From NCBI GenBank assembly GCA_022706165.1, contig JAKJDA010000063.1:2908-10993 (forward strand): a stretch of DNA of 8,086 nt, in the 5' to 3' direction. This document shows, piece after piece, positions 1 to 6,736 of this stretch. Each line of letters opens with the position of its first letter. Positions within the stretch are counted from its first letter, which is position 1. A model generated the notes under the pieces. It was not told the origin of the DNA. It was given only the letters and a program-made list of their open reading frames with translations, and searched no databases. Made by a program: the position numbers and the translations under genes. The stretch comes from Candidatus Hydrogenedentota bacterium. Lineage in GTDB: Bacteria; Hydrogenedentota; Hydrogenedentia; Hydrogenedentales; SLHB01.

Positions 1-435
1 GTCGATACGCAGCCTGCGTTCAGTCCGGACGGACGCCAGATCGCGTTTGTCAGTGATCGGTACGGCTCCGGACAGATTTGCGTAATGAACGCCGATGGCA
101 GCGGGGTGCGGCGTCTCTCCATGCAAGGGGGGCGCTCGACCGACCCCGCTTGGTCTCCAGACGGAAAAAGCATCGCCTATGCCGTCGAAGGAGGCGGCAT
201 CCAGATATACGTGATGGACGCCAACGGAGGCAATCCACGGCAACTCACCCGAGCGGGAAACAATGAGAAACCCTCGTGGTCGGCGGATTCACGGCATGTC
301 ATCTTCACCTCCTCCCGCAGCGGCTCGTCGTCGCTATGGGCTGTGAACATAAAGACGGGTCAAGAACGCCGCATTCCCAATTTGCAGATGGCCTGTCAAG
401 GACCGTCTTGGGGACCGAGGCGTTCGTCCCCGTAA
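1..435 (+). CDS. TolB-like PD40/WD40-like beta-propeller protein, C-terminal part
   Basis: This is the last 144 residues of a protein whose start lies left of the window; the frame is open from base 1 and ends at TAA 433-435. Three consecutive beta-propeller blades are visible, each with the PD40 pattern: PAFSPDGRQIAFVSDR, then PAWSPDGKSIAY, then PSWSADSRHVIFTSSR. Each is followed by a strand such as QIYVMDANGG or SLWAVNIKTG. The chain ends in a short GPSWGPR motif, resembling the final propeller strand that ends TolB proteins (PAWSPYL in E. coli). In that family the propeller is periplasmic and works with the Tol-Pal envelope system; many relatives are stand-alone propellers or are fused to other domains. 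The downstream gene is a glycosyltransferase and not pal, so membership of a real Tol operon is not supported. Propeller class is sure; exact function is not. Confidence 0.85.
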   Translation, partial: VDTQPAFSPDGRQIAFVSDRYGSGQICVMNADGSGVRRLSMQGGRSTDPAWSPDGKSIAYAVEGGGIQIYVMDANGGNPRQLTRAGNNEKPSWSADSRHVIFTSSRSGSSSLWAVNIKTGQERRIPNLQMACQGPSWGPRRSSP

Positions 436-460
436 CTGCGTGCGGAGGGGAAGCGACCGC

Positions 461-2137
461 GTGGTCACAAAACGAAAGAAAACGATCCCGCACAAAACAC
501 AGGGGGAAAAGGACGTTTCGTCCCTTTTCCGAATCCCGTGGCCTTGGATCGCGCTGTTCCTCATCGTTGCCCTGACGGCTGCGGCGCGCATCCGCACCCT
601 TGACGTGCCGTTCGAGCGCGACGAAGGCGAATATGCTTACGCGGGCCAACTCCTCCTGCAAGGCGTTCCTCCTTTTTCCGAAGCTTACAACATGAAAATG
701 CCGGGCATTTACGCCGCCTATGCGGCGATCATGGCGGCATTCGGGCAAACGATTCGCGGCGTGCACCTGGGGCTGTTGGTCATCAACGCCGCGACGATCG
801 CGCTGATGTTTTTGCTGGGACGCAGGGTGCGCGGCCCGGTCTGCGGCCTCGCCTCGGCGGCCGCCTATGCGGCGCTTTCCCTTAGCGAAGGGGTGATGGG
901 ATTGTTCGCCCATGCCACCCATTTTGTCGTACTGTTTGCGGTCGCGGGACTGGTCGCGCTGTTGCTCGCCGTCGAGAAGCCGCGTGTGTGGCTGTGCGTC
1001 GCAAGCGGTCTGTTGTTCGGACTGTCGTTCCTGATGAAGCAGCACGCCGCGCCCATCATTCTCTTCGCAGGCCTATGCTTGGCATGGAGCCTGTTCCGTC
1101 AAAAAACGATTTCACGGGGACGCGCGACAGGCGCAATGGTCGCGTTTGGCGGCGCGGCGATCGCGCCATTCCTCCTCACATGTTTGTGGCTTTATGCTGC
1201 GGGCGTTTTCGATCGGTTCTGGTTCTGGACCTACGATTACGCGCGGACCTATGTTTCCCAGGTCCCCATTCGCTATGCCGCGCCCATGTTCTGGGATGGT
1301 TTTCAAAAAATCCTGAAAACAACGTGGCCGCTGTGGATTCTCGCAACGGCAGGATTATCCGCGTTGGCGTGGGACAAAGCGTCGCGATCGCAGGCGCTCT
1401 TTGTCGCGGGGTTATGGGTTGCGTCATTCCTGGCAATCTGCCCAGGATTTTATTTTCGCGGCCACTATTTCGTCACGTGGCTTCCGGCGACGGCGTTGTT
1501 GGCAGGGGTATTCTTTGCCGCAGCCCAGGACCTGCTATCCAAACGCCCGGCGCCAGCGCTTCACGCTACAGCGGTTGTGTTGGCGATAGCCGTCTCGGCA
1601 TTGACGGCCTACTGGCAGCGCGCCGCACTGTTCACGGCGCCGCTGGACGATGTCTCCCGAGCCATGTACAGCGTCAATCCCTTTCCCGAATCCCTCCGGA
1701 TCGCTCGCTATATTCGCGAGCGCACCTCGGAATCGGACCGCGTGGCGATCATCGGCTCCGAACCGCAGATTTGTTTCTATAGCCATCGCCGCAACGCCAC
1801 GGGCTACGTATACATGTATCCATTGATGGAAGCCCAGCCCTATGCCGCCTCGATGCAGCGCGAAATGATCCGGCAAATCGAGGAGGCCAACCCCAAATTC
1901 GCCGTTTTCGTCAACGTGCCAACCTCCTGGCTCGTGCAGGAAAATTCCATACTCGATATCCTGTCATGGTCTCAAGAATATCTGGAGAGTCGTTATCAGG
2001 TGTGTGGCATGGCCGATATCGCGCCGCATGGCGAGACTACATACCTCTGGGGCGAGGAGGCGGAAACCCACCGCCCCCACTCTCCCTACTGGGTCGCGGT
2101 GCTGGAGCGCAAGGAAGGCGTCGAACCGCCGCAGTGA
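461..2137 (+). CDS. GT39/PMT_2-type membrane glycosyltransferase
   Basis: Polytopic inner-membrane protein of the GT-C fold, predicted to move a sugar from a lipid-linked (polyprenyl) donor to an acceptor on the periplasmic side. A basic N-terminus (KRKK) precedes a first hydrophobic helix at about residues 28-42. Next comes the family hallmark in the first outer loop, ERDEGEYAYAG (about 52-62), with the acidic residues expected to be catalytic, and NMKMPGIY (about 77-84). About ten to twelve hydrophobic helices follow up to residue 385, including PGFYFRGHYFVTWLP (about 328-342), typical of the family. A soluble tail of about 170 residues ends the protein. I chose GTG 461 because AGGGG lies 10 nt upstream; GTG 440, in frame and 7 residues longer, has no good ribosome-binding site. 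The start is 25 nt after the propeller stop, so co-transcription is possible. Donor and acceptor cannot be read from the sequence. Confidence 0.85.
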   Translation: MVTKRKKTIPHKTQGEKDVSSLFRIPWPWIALFLIVALTAAARIRTLDVPFERDEGEYAYAGQLLLQGVPPFSEAYNMKMPGIYAAYAAIMAAFGQTIRGVHLGLLVINAATIALMFLLGRRVRGPVCGLASAAAYAALSLSEGVMGLFAHATHFVVLFAVAGLVALLLAVEKPRVWLCVASGLLFGLSFLMKQHAAPIILFAGLCLAWSLFRQKTISRGRATGAMVAFGGAAIAPFLLTCLWLYAAGVFDRFWFWTYDYARTYVSQVPIRYAAPMFWDGFQKILKTTWPLWILATAGLSALAWDKASRSQALFVAGLWVASFLAICPGFYFRGHYFVTWLPATALLAGVFFAAAQDLLSKRPAPALHATAVVLAIAVSALTAYWQRAALFTAPLDDVSRAMYSVNPFPESLRIARYIRERTSESDRVAIIGSEPQICFYSHRRNATGYVYMYPLMEAQPYAASMQREMIRQIEEANPKFAVFVNVPTSWLVQENSILDILSWSQEYLESRYQVCGMADIAPHGETTYLWGEEAETHRPHSPYWVAVLERKEGVEPPQ

Positions 2138-2158
2138 CACGATGGGCCGTCTCCGGCA

Positions 2159-2842
2159 TTATACGAGATTGCGCTCCACGGCAAGACCGTTCTGAAACTC
2201 GGTAAACGCGTCGACGATGCTTTTGTCCTTTTGGAACAACGTCTTCACGCCCAACACCAAAGACAGCGCCCCCAGGTTGACGAGAAGGGCGGCCTCTTTC
2301 ACGGTTGTTGCCCCCTCCGTCTCGATAACTGCTCGAAGTTGACGATGGCCAAGATTGGCCTTGAGAATGCGCGTTCGATCAAACGCCTCTGGAAGAATAT
2401 TCGTCCGATGCGCCCCTGGCTCTGTTGCGAGCAACAGCACGCGGTCCACATAATCCAGCGAATATTCCAGTTTCGTCATCGTCACCGAAGGGCCTATGGC
2501 CACCCCGGGCGATATGCCGGCCTCTCGAATGCGCGTCAAGGTGCGCTGAATGTGGATATCAGTCTCCTGCTGCACCACGATCGCATCCGCCCCGGCGGCC
2601 ACAAACGCATCGATATGCCGATCCGGACGCTCTGTCAGCAAATGGACCGCGCACGGAAGCCCGCAACAGCGTTTCGCAAGCCTCACAAACGACGGCCCCA
2701 GCGTGATCACGGGCGCGTACGCCCCATCCTGAACGTTGAAATGAAGCTCGTGGCACCCCGCCGCCTCAAGCGCCTTGAATTGCTCCTCCAACCGCCCCAG
2801 GTCAGCGGCCATTACATCGGCGGCGAATCGTATTGCACTCAC
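2159..2842 (-). CDS. Divergent ribulose-phosphate 3-epimerase-family TIM-barrel protein
   Basis: A 227-residue protein the size of ribulose-phosphate 3-epimerase (Rpe), with family landmarks in order: MAADLGRLEEQ (11-21), ELHFNVQDG (32-40), VHLLTERPDRHIDAFVAAGAD (about 66-86), a PG loop (TEPGAHRT) and IETEG (173-177). Rpe interconverts ribulose and xylulose 5-phosphate with an active-site metal held by two His and two Asp. Here His34 and His67 are kept, but the Asp of the usual HVDVMDG is Asn36, its Met is Gln38, the later catalytic Asp (IEVDGG) is Glu176, the NPGFGGQ phosphate loop is EPGAHRT, and the second phosphate loop (usually G-S) reads LGVKTLF. The activity may therefore differ or be lost. 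Start GTG 2842 is fixed by AAGGAG 9 nt upstream; the open frame runs further upstream but only antisense-of-frame to ribokinase. It is 13 nt after the ribokinase stop. Fold assignment is firm; reaction is not. Confidence 0.8.
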   Translation of the reverse strand: MSAIRFAADVMAADLGRLEEQFKALEAAGCHELHFNVQDGAYAPVITLGPSFVRLAKRCCGLPCAVHLLTERPDRHIDAFVAAGADAIVVQQETDIHIQRTLTRIREAGISPGVAIGPSVTMTKLEYSLDYVDRVLLLATEPGAHRTNILPEAFDRTRILKANLGHRQLRAVIETEGATTVKEAALLVNLGALSLVLGVKTLFQKDKSIVDAFTEFQNGLAVERNLV

Positions 2843-2860
2843 GCTGTCGGTCTCCTTACG
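2843..2860 (-). promoter_or_regulatory. Ribosome-binding site overlapping the ribokinase stop
   Basis: On the minus strand the bases read CGTAAGGAGACCGACAGC directly before the GTG start at 2842. The TAA stop of ribokinase shares bases with the AAGGAG Shine-Dalgarno of the next gene. This fixes the start of the epimerase-like gene and suggests translational coupling, so the two proteins are likely made together. Confidence 0.7.
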
Positions 2861-3788
2861 GCTGAGATTCGTTTTCCGCCAGAAACGCTTCCACCGCCGC
2901 CCGTGTCGGAGCGGACGGTTGCGCGCCTTCGATCGTTGCCGCGATCGCGCCCGCCGCATTGGCGAACCGCAACGTCTCGCGAATATCCAGACGCCCCCAC
3001 GAAACGGCCAACGCCCCCGTAAAAGCGTCGCCCGCCGCCGTGGTATCGACGGGCGCAACGCGGAACGCCGGCGCATGATAAGCGCCCTGACTGCCTGCGT
3101 AGTAACTCCCCAGCACGCCAAGCTTCAACACGACCTCGCGCGCGCCCCGATCGCACAGCGCCTGAGCGGCTTCGCGCGCGGCATCGAGCGACGTCGTTGC
3201 CATGCCCGTGATGGCCTGCGTCTCCGTCTCGTTGGGCGAAACGATGGCTGCCTTGCGCAGCAACGGATCAGGCAACGCTTGGGCCACCCCAGGATCAAGG
3301 ATGGACGGAACGCCGTGCGTGCGGGCCAGACCCAATGCGGCGTCGACGGCATCCAACGGAATCTCAAGCTGCACCACGACCATGTCGAGGCGGTCCATCA
3401 GGGGCTCCAACGCGGCGACGTCCTCAGGGCGAACGGCGGCATTCGCCGACGGCGTCACAATGATGCTGTTCTGTCCCTCGTCGGCCACAACGATGACCGC
3501 CGTGCCCGTCGGCTCGGAAGGATGCGTTCGCAAGAAGGCGAGATCAATGCCTTCCGCGCCCAACGCCCGGCGCTGCATGCCGCCAAACGAGTCCGCGCCG
3601 ACGCAGCCCGCAAACCAGACGTTCCCGCCAAGACGCGCCGCAGCCACTGCTTGGTTGGCCCCTTTGCCGCCCATCACGACAGCGAACGACCGGCCCAACA
3701 AAGTCTCGCCCGGGCGGGGCGTCCGGGGCGCTCGCGTCACCAAATCGACATTGGCGCTGCCTATCACCAAGACTCGGGGCGGCGACAC
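2856..3788 (-). CDS. rbsK: Ribokinase (PfkB family)
   Basis: Cytoplasmic kinase that phosphorylates D-ribose to ribose 5-phosphate with ATP; 310 residues, the normal ribokinase length. Visible motifs: GSANVD near the N-terminus (10-15, substrate-contacting Asp), PfkB signature GGKGANQAVAAARLG (about 40-54), QLEIP with the conserved Glu (about 142), NETE (186-189, the Mg/phosphate motif), DTTAAGDAFTGAL (248-260) with the catalytic base Asp254 and anion-hole glycine, and GAQPSAPTRAAVEAFL at the C-terminus, characteristic of ribokinases rather than other PfkB sugar kinases. I chose GTG 3788 because GGAGG lies 6 nt upstream; an in-frame ATG at 3803 would give 5 more residues but has no ribosome-binding site. 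It is the first gene of a two-gene operon with the Rpe-fold protein. No ribose transporter is in view. Confidence 0.92.
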   Translation of the reverse strand: MSPPRVLVIGSANVDLVTRAPRTPRPGETLLGRSFAVVMGGKGANQAVAAARLGGNVWFAGCVGADSFGGMQRRALGAEGIDLAFLRTHPSEPTGTAVIVVADEGQNSIIVTPSANAAVRPEDVAALEPLMDRLDMVVVQLEIPLDAVDAALGLARTHGVPSILDPGVAQALPDPLLRKAAIVSPNETETQAITGMATTSLDAAREAAQALCDRGAREVVLKLGVLGSYYAGSQGAYHAPAFRVAPVDTTAAGDAFTGALAVSWGRLDIRETLRFANAAGAIAATIEGAQPSAPTRAAVEAFLAENESQP

Positions 3789-3979
3789 GGGAAACCTCCA
3801 CATATGGATAACGAATCGAAAGCGTTTCCATCGACGCTGCGTGAGCGTAGCACATGACGCGAGTCGATCTCATTGTTCTGAGTCCAAGAATTTCCGGAAG
3901 AGACCGGTTATGTTCTACTATGTAGGAAGAAAGACGTTACTCTTTCAACGGCGATCCATGCGGAAAGGACAAGGCCCCC
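3789..3979. promoter_or_regulatory. Divergent intergenic region between ribokinase and the MscS channel
   Basis: This 191-bp gap must hold the promoters for the leftward ribokinase operon and the rightward channel gene. For the channel, TACTAT (3916-3921, plus strand) is a possible -10 but has no convincing -35 at the right distance. A short inverted repeat ACGCT/AGCGT (3834-3838 with 3844-3848) sits next to the LacI-like operator candidate. GGAAAGGACAAGG at 3962-3974 is the ribosome-binding region for the ATG at 3980. Exact transcription starts cannot be set from the sequence. Confidence 0.4.
3817..3830 (-). promoter_or_regulatory. LacI/CcpA-type operator candidate upstream of ribokinase
   Basis: The minus strand reads TGGAAACGCTTTCG. 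Read on the plus strand (CGAAAGCGTTTCCA) it fits 12 of 14 positions of the catabolite-responsive-element/LacI-family consensus TGWAANCGNTNWCA. It lies 28-42 nt upstream of the ribokinase GTG start, where a repressor would block transcription or initiation. LacI-family regulators often control ribose genes, which fits. No regulator gene is in the window and I see no clear -35/-10 pair next to it, so this remains a candidate. Confidence 0.35.
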
Positions 3980-6265
3980 ATGCGGCGATTGGCGACTTCC
4001 GGCGCACTTCCCTCAACGCTCCTCATTACGTTGCTGTCCTTCACGACGTTGCCGGCGGACGCTCAACTGTCGGCGGCGACATCGGCCGCTTCCGCCGATG
4101 TCGCCATGTACGACGGCATTCTCCAGGATCTGCGACAAAAACTCGCGCACGCGGATGAACGGATAGCCGTCGCGGAACAGGCCGTCGCGTCGCAGGCTGA
4201 GGCGCAGATCGGCATCACGCCGGATCAGATATCCCAGAAAGCGCAATATCTTCGCCGACTGCGGCGGTGCTACGAAGATCATATGCGCCATGTGACGGAC
4301 CTCCAAGCCCTTCAGCAAGCCCGTCAAGACCTCGCGCAGGAAAGCGGCGGCGAGGCGGGAATTGCGCATCCCCCGCCATACTCCATCGATTTGCTGGACG
4401 AACTGCAGGCCGAGGCCGATGCCCGGAAGGCCGATGTCGAAACGATGGGCGTCGAAGCCCAACGCGTGAAACAGACCGAAGAACTGCTGCAAGCCGACAA
4501 GGAACAAGCCGATCGCGATGAGCGGCAGGGCGTGCGGGAATTGACTTCCAACACGGATCCCGCACACGAACCGAGGCTGCGCTGGCTAGGCGGGCTGGCC
4601 CAACTCCGCGCCGAAGCCGCCGCCGCCGCGTTGGACCAAATTCGCGCCAGACGCGAAGTCCTTGAAGCGACCGTGGCATTGCGCAAGGAAGAACTCGCCT
4701 TCGCCCAGAAAAAACTCGCCATTGCCCTCAGACCCGGAAACGTGCTGTTCGGTCCCAAGGACCTGAACAACAAACTGGCCGAAATCGACAAGCGTCGCGT
4801 CGAACTGCGCAGCGAGCTCGAGAAGGCGCGTCTCGACGCCGATCGCAAGCAGGATGCACTGGCCGCAACCACGCGTTCGTTGCAGGCCACCAGCGATTTC
4901 TCCTCACAAATCCAGGCGCAGTTGACCTTGGCCGTCTCGAAAACCCAGGCAGACGCTGCGCAAACGCTTGTCGGCTCCCTGGAAATCCGCTTGGATTCGC
5001 TCGACAGCGAGGCGGAATTGTGGCGCATTCGCCAGCGGGCGCTCATGGGCCAAATCGACCGCGATATGCGAGAAAAGGTTCACGCAATTCTACGGTCTCT
5101 TGAGCTGTTCGTGCCGTCGCTGCAAGGCGACCTGCGCGCCGTGCAAGCCCAGATCGCCCGCGCGAACCGGAGCAGCGAAGAGCAGACGCTTCTCCGCGAC
5201 CCGGCCTACGGACGCATCCAGACCGCCTTGCGTCAACGAGAAACCATCCTGGAACAGACGATGAATCGCCTGACTTCCGTTCGATCCCTGGCCCAACACG
5301 CACTCGGCGAAATCGACATCAAAATGCCCCCCGAACCGTGGGAACAACGGCTTGCGCGCTATCGCGCCACCTTCCGGAACGTCTGGGAACACGAATTTCT
5401 CACGATCGCCGACAACCCCATCACTGTGGGGAAAATCGTCGGCGCCTTGCTGATTTTGGCCGGAGGAATCCTGTTCAGCCGCCGCGTGGCCCGCGCCACA
5501 AAACGCGTTGCAGAGACCCGTTTTCGTGTAGACGAAAACGTCGCCGCGACTGTCGAAAAGATGGTCTACTACGCGTTGGTGGCATTGGTGACCTTATTAG
5601 CGCTCAGCGCCGTCCGCATCCCGCTCACGGTGTTCACCTTCTTGGGCGGCGCACTCGCCATCGGCGTCGGATTCGGCGCCCAAAACCTTATCAACAACTT
5701 TATCAGCGGTCTGATCCTCCTGTTCGAGCGCCCCATCAAAATCGGCGACATCGTCGAAATAGACGGCCAAACCGGCCGCATCATCAACATCGGAGCGCGT
5801 TGTTCCCAACTCCGCCTCTTCAATGGCGTCGACATTCTCGTGCCCAATAGCGTATTTCTCGAGAAGAACGTCGTGAATTGGACGCTTGCCGAGCCGCTCC
5901 GGCGTTTTTCGATCACGATCGGCGTGAGTTATGGGTCTCCGATAGAAGAAGTGCGCCTTCTCATGCGGCACGCCACCGAAAACCACCCTTCCGTGCTAAA
6001 GCAACCCGCCCCGGTCGTGGTCTTCAAAGATTTCGGCGACAGCGCGCTGCTGTTCGAGACCTTTTACTGGCTGCCCTTGGATGGCGTCACGGATTCACGC
6101 CTTGTCGGTAGCGACATTCGCGCCGAAATTGACCGTATGTTCAAGGAAGCGGGCATCGTTTTCCCCTTCCCGCAGCGCGACGTCCACTTGACCACCCTGA
6201 CCCCATTGCAAGTCGAATGGAATCAGCATCCTTCCGGCGAAAGCAGAAACAGGAACGACCCATAG
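3980..6265 (+). CDS. Large MscS-family mechanosensitive channel with periplasmic coiled-coil domain
   Basis: Inner-membrane channel of 761 residues, predicted to open under membrane tension and release solutes during osmotic downshock. Residues 1-28 form a signal peptide with a likely cleavage after ADA. Residues about 40-475 are charged, Ala/Gln/Glu/Arg-rich and largely helical (for example 207-300 and 330-440), reading as an extended periplasmic coiled coil like the N-terminal parts of MscK-type channels. The membrane part is short: helices at about 482-500 and 527-548, then the pore helix beginning GGALAIGVGFGAQNLINNF (556-574). It is followed by the MscS beta domain (FERPIKIGDIVEIDGQTGRI, 582-601; VPNSVFLEKNVVNW, 621-634) and an alpha/beta cytosolic domain ending PFPQRDVHL (729-737). 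ATG 3980 is supported by AAAGGA and AAGG 5-10 nt upstream. Unlike MscK, no extra helix bundle separates the coiled coil from the MscS module. Confidence 0.9.
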   Translation: MRRLATSGALPSTLLITLLSFTTLPADAQLSAATSAASADVAMYDGILQDLRQKLAHADERIAVAEQAVASQAEAQIGITPDQISQKAQYLRRLRRCYEDHMRHVTDLQALQQARQDLAQESGGEAGIAHPPPYSIDLLDELQAEADARKADVETMGVEAQRVKQTEELLQADKEQADRDERQGVRELTSNTDPAHEPRLRWLGGLAQLRAEAAAAALDQIRARREVLEATVALRKEELAFAQKKLAIALRPGNVLFGPKDLNNKLAEIDKRRVELRSELEKARLDADRKQDALAATTRSLQATSDFSSQIQAQLTLAVSKTQADAAQTLVGSLEIRLDSLDSEAELWRIRQRALMGQIDRDMREKVHAILRSLELFVPSLQGDLRAVQAQIARANRSSEEQTLLRDPAYGRIQTALRQRETILEQTMNRLTSVRSLAQHALGEIDIKMPPEPWEQRLARYRATFRNVWEHEFLTIADNPITVGKIVGALLILAGGILFSRRVARATKRVAETRFRVDENVAATVEKMVYYALVALVTLLALSAVRIPLTVFTFLGGALAIGVGFGAQNLINNFISGLILLFERPIKIGDIVEIDGQTGRIINIGARCSQLRLFNGVDILVPNSVFLEKNVVNWTLAEPLRRFSITIGVSYGSPIEEVRLLMRHATENHPSVLKQPAPVVVFKDFGDSALLFETFYWLPLDGVTDSRLVGSDIRAEIDRMFKEAGIVFPFPQRDVHLTTLTPLQVEWNQHPSGESRNRNDP

Positions 6266-6413
6266 GCATCTCCCGACATCTTCCGCGCGAGGCATGAAGG
6301 AGAAAAAACGCGTCAACCTTTTTTCCCCATAATAATCACGCCATATATGCCGGAAAATAGCGTTTTTATCGATATTTTTGTCAAGAAAATATTGTACGAA
6401 ACATAAGGTAGTC
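6266..6413. other. AT-rich non-coding spacer downstream of the channel gene
   Basis: This spacer is clearly richer in A and T than the coding DNA around it, with runs such as AAAAAA (6303-6308), TTTTTT (6319-6324) and CGATATTTTTG near 6370. A weak stem with one mismatch, GGAGAAAAAA (6299-6308) with TTTTTTCCCC (6319-6328), follows the channel stop at 6265. It lacks a downstream T-run, so it is a poor terminator. The AT-rich stretch ends at the strong promoter at 6414 and could act as an UP element. No open reading frame here looks real. Confidence 0.5.
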
Positions 6414-6442
6414 TTGTAACTTACGAAGAAACATGCTATAAT
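6414..6442 (+). promoter_or_regulatory. Near-consensus sigma-70 promoter with extended -10
   Basis: TTGTAA at 6414-6419 (4 of 6 to TTGACA) and TATAAT at 6437-6442 (perfect) are separated by exactly 17 bp. TGC directly precedes the -10 (6434-6436), giving the extended -10 form. The AT-rich DNA upstream strengthens it. Predicted transcription start is about 6448-6450. It is the best promoter in the window, and it starts a transcript about 290 nt upstream of the hydrolase start codon. Confidence 0.75.
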
Positions 6443-6448
6443 CGCTCG

Positions 6449-6662
6449 GATGGTGCGTGGTGACTTGGGAGCCGAACGCACGAGACCTTACCGGTGGCCG
6501 TTTGCGAATCGGGTGCTGCGGGGAAAACGTTTTGAACGAGTACCCGGAGAAGGTGGGTAGTGATGCTATTGATGGGCGTGAAGTGTCTTTCGGGGTGCGT
6601 AGACATATTTTCGTGAGATTGGGTTCGTCCAACCGCGGCATGCGGTTGGACGATTTTGTTTT
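6449..6662 (+). ncRNA. Candidate structured leader RNA or small RNA
   Basis: The roughly 214 nt from the predicted transcription start to the end of the terminator T-run carry several hairpins. Stem 1: GTGCGT (6453-6458) with ACGCAC (6476-6481). Stem 2: CGGGTGCT (6510-6517) with AGTACCCG (6539-6546), eight pairs including one G-U. Stem 3: GTGTCT (6583-6588) with AGACAT (6601-6606), one G-U. The unit closes with the terminator at 6625. GGTGCGT occurs both in stem 1 (6452-6458) and in the loop of stem 3 (6594-6600), so ACGCAC could pair with either. I do not recognise it as a known riboswitch class; I compared it from memory with c-di-GMP, cobalamin, SAM, TPP, fluoride, glycine and ZTP types. 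It may be a free small RNA or a cis-regulatory leader for the hydrolase at 6737. A GTG-started frame at 6457-6696 has no ribosome-binding site and is probably not translated. Confidence 0.45.
6625..6662 (+). terminator. Strong rho-independent terminator in front of the hydrolase gene
   Basis: TCGTCCAACCGC (6625-6636) and GCGGTTGGACGA (6642-6653) form a perfect 12-bp stem with a 5-base GGCAT loop, followed at once by TTTTGTTTT (6654-6662). It is a textbook intrinsic terminator, but it stands 74 nt before a start codon on the same strand with no obvious second promoter between. That position fits either the end of an independent small RNA or a transcription attenuator. Confidence 0.75.
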
Positions 6663-6722
6663 CAGGTTCGGCGCGATCGGACCTACGACGGGATGAAAAT
6701 GACGAAGGACTGATAAGGAATC

Positions 6723-6729
6723 GAGGAGG
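6723..6729 (+). promoter_or_regulatory. Strong ribosome-binding site of the SGNH hydrolase
   Basis: GAGGAGG ends 7 nt before the ATG at 6737. It is near-perfect and sets the start of the secreted hydrolase, showing that the gene is meant to be translated despite the terminator upstream. Confidence 0.75.
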
Positions 6730-6736
6730 CGTTGCG

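Noticed and set aside
305..1045. Minus-strand open frame of 246 codons opposite the propeller and glycosyltransferase genes
   Set aside because: Composition is rich in Arg, His and Gln with no motif or good ribosome-binding site, and it lies fully antisense to two well-supported genes.
988..1782. Plus-strand open frame of 264 codons inside the glycosyltransferase
   Set aside because: It is a shifted-frame shadow; the overlapping frame has the family motifs and membrane helices.
2843..3121. Upstream extension of the epimerase-like frame to an ATG at 3121
   Set aside because: The extra 93 codons overlap ribokinase in another frame, are Arg-rich and unlike the family; GTG 2842 has a strong ribosome-binding site and matches the normal family length.
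2775..4158. Long plus-strand frames opposite ribokinase and its upstream region
   Set aside because: Arg-, His- and Ala-rich sequence typical of the antisense of high-GC genes; ribokinase on the other strand carries every family motif.
6299..6328. A/T-rich stem as terminator of the channel gene
   Set aside because: Six of the pairs are A-T, there is one mismatch, and no T-run follows the stem, so it does not meet the usual form of an intrinsic terminator.
6449..6620. Match to c-di-GMP-I (GEMM) riboswitch because of the ACGCAC string
   Set aside because: Only the short string is shared; the conserved GGGCAAACC-like and tetraloop-receptor parts are absent.
6457..6696. Small plus-strand frame of 79 codons (GTG start) within the leader region
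   Set aside because: It starts only about 8 nt after the predicted transcription start, has no Shine-Dalgarno, runs through the terminator hairpin and resembles nothing I know. A leader peptide role cannot be fully excluded.
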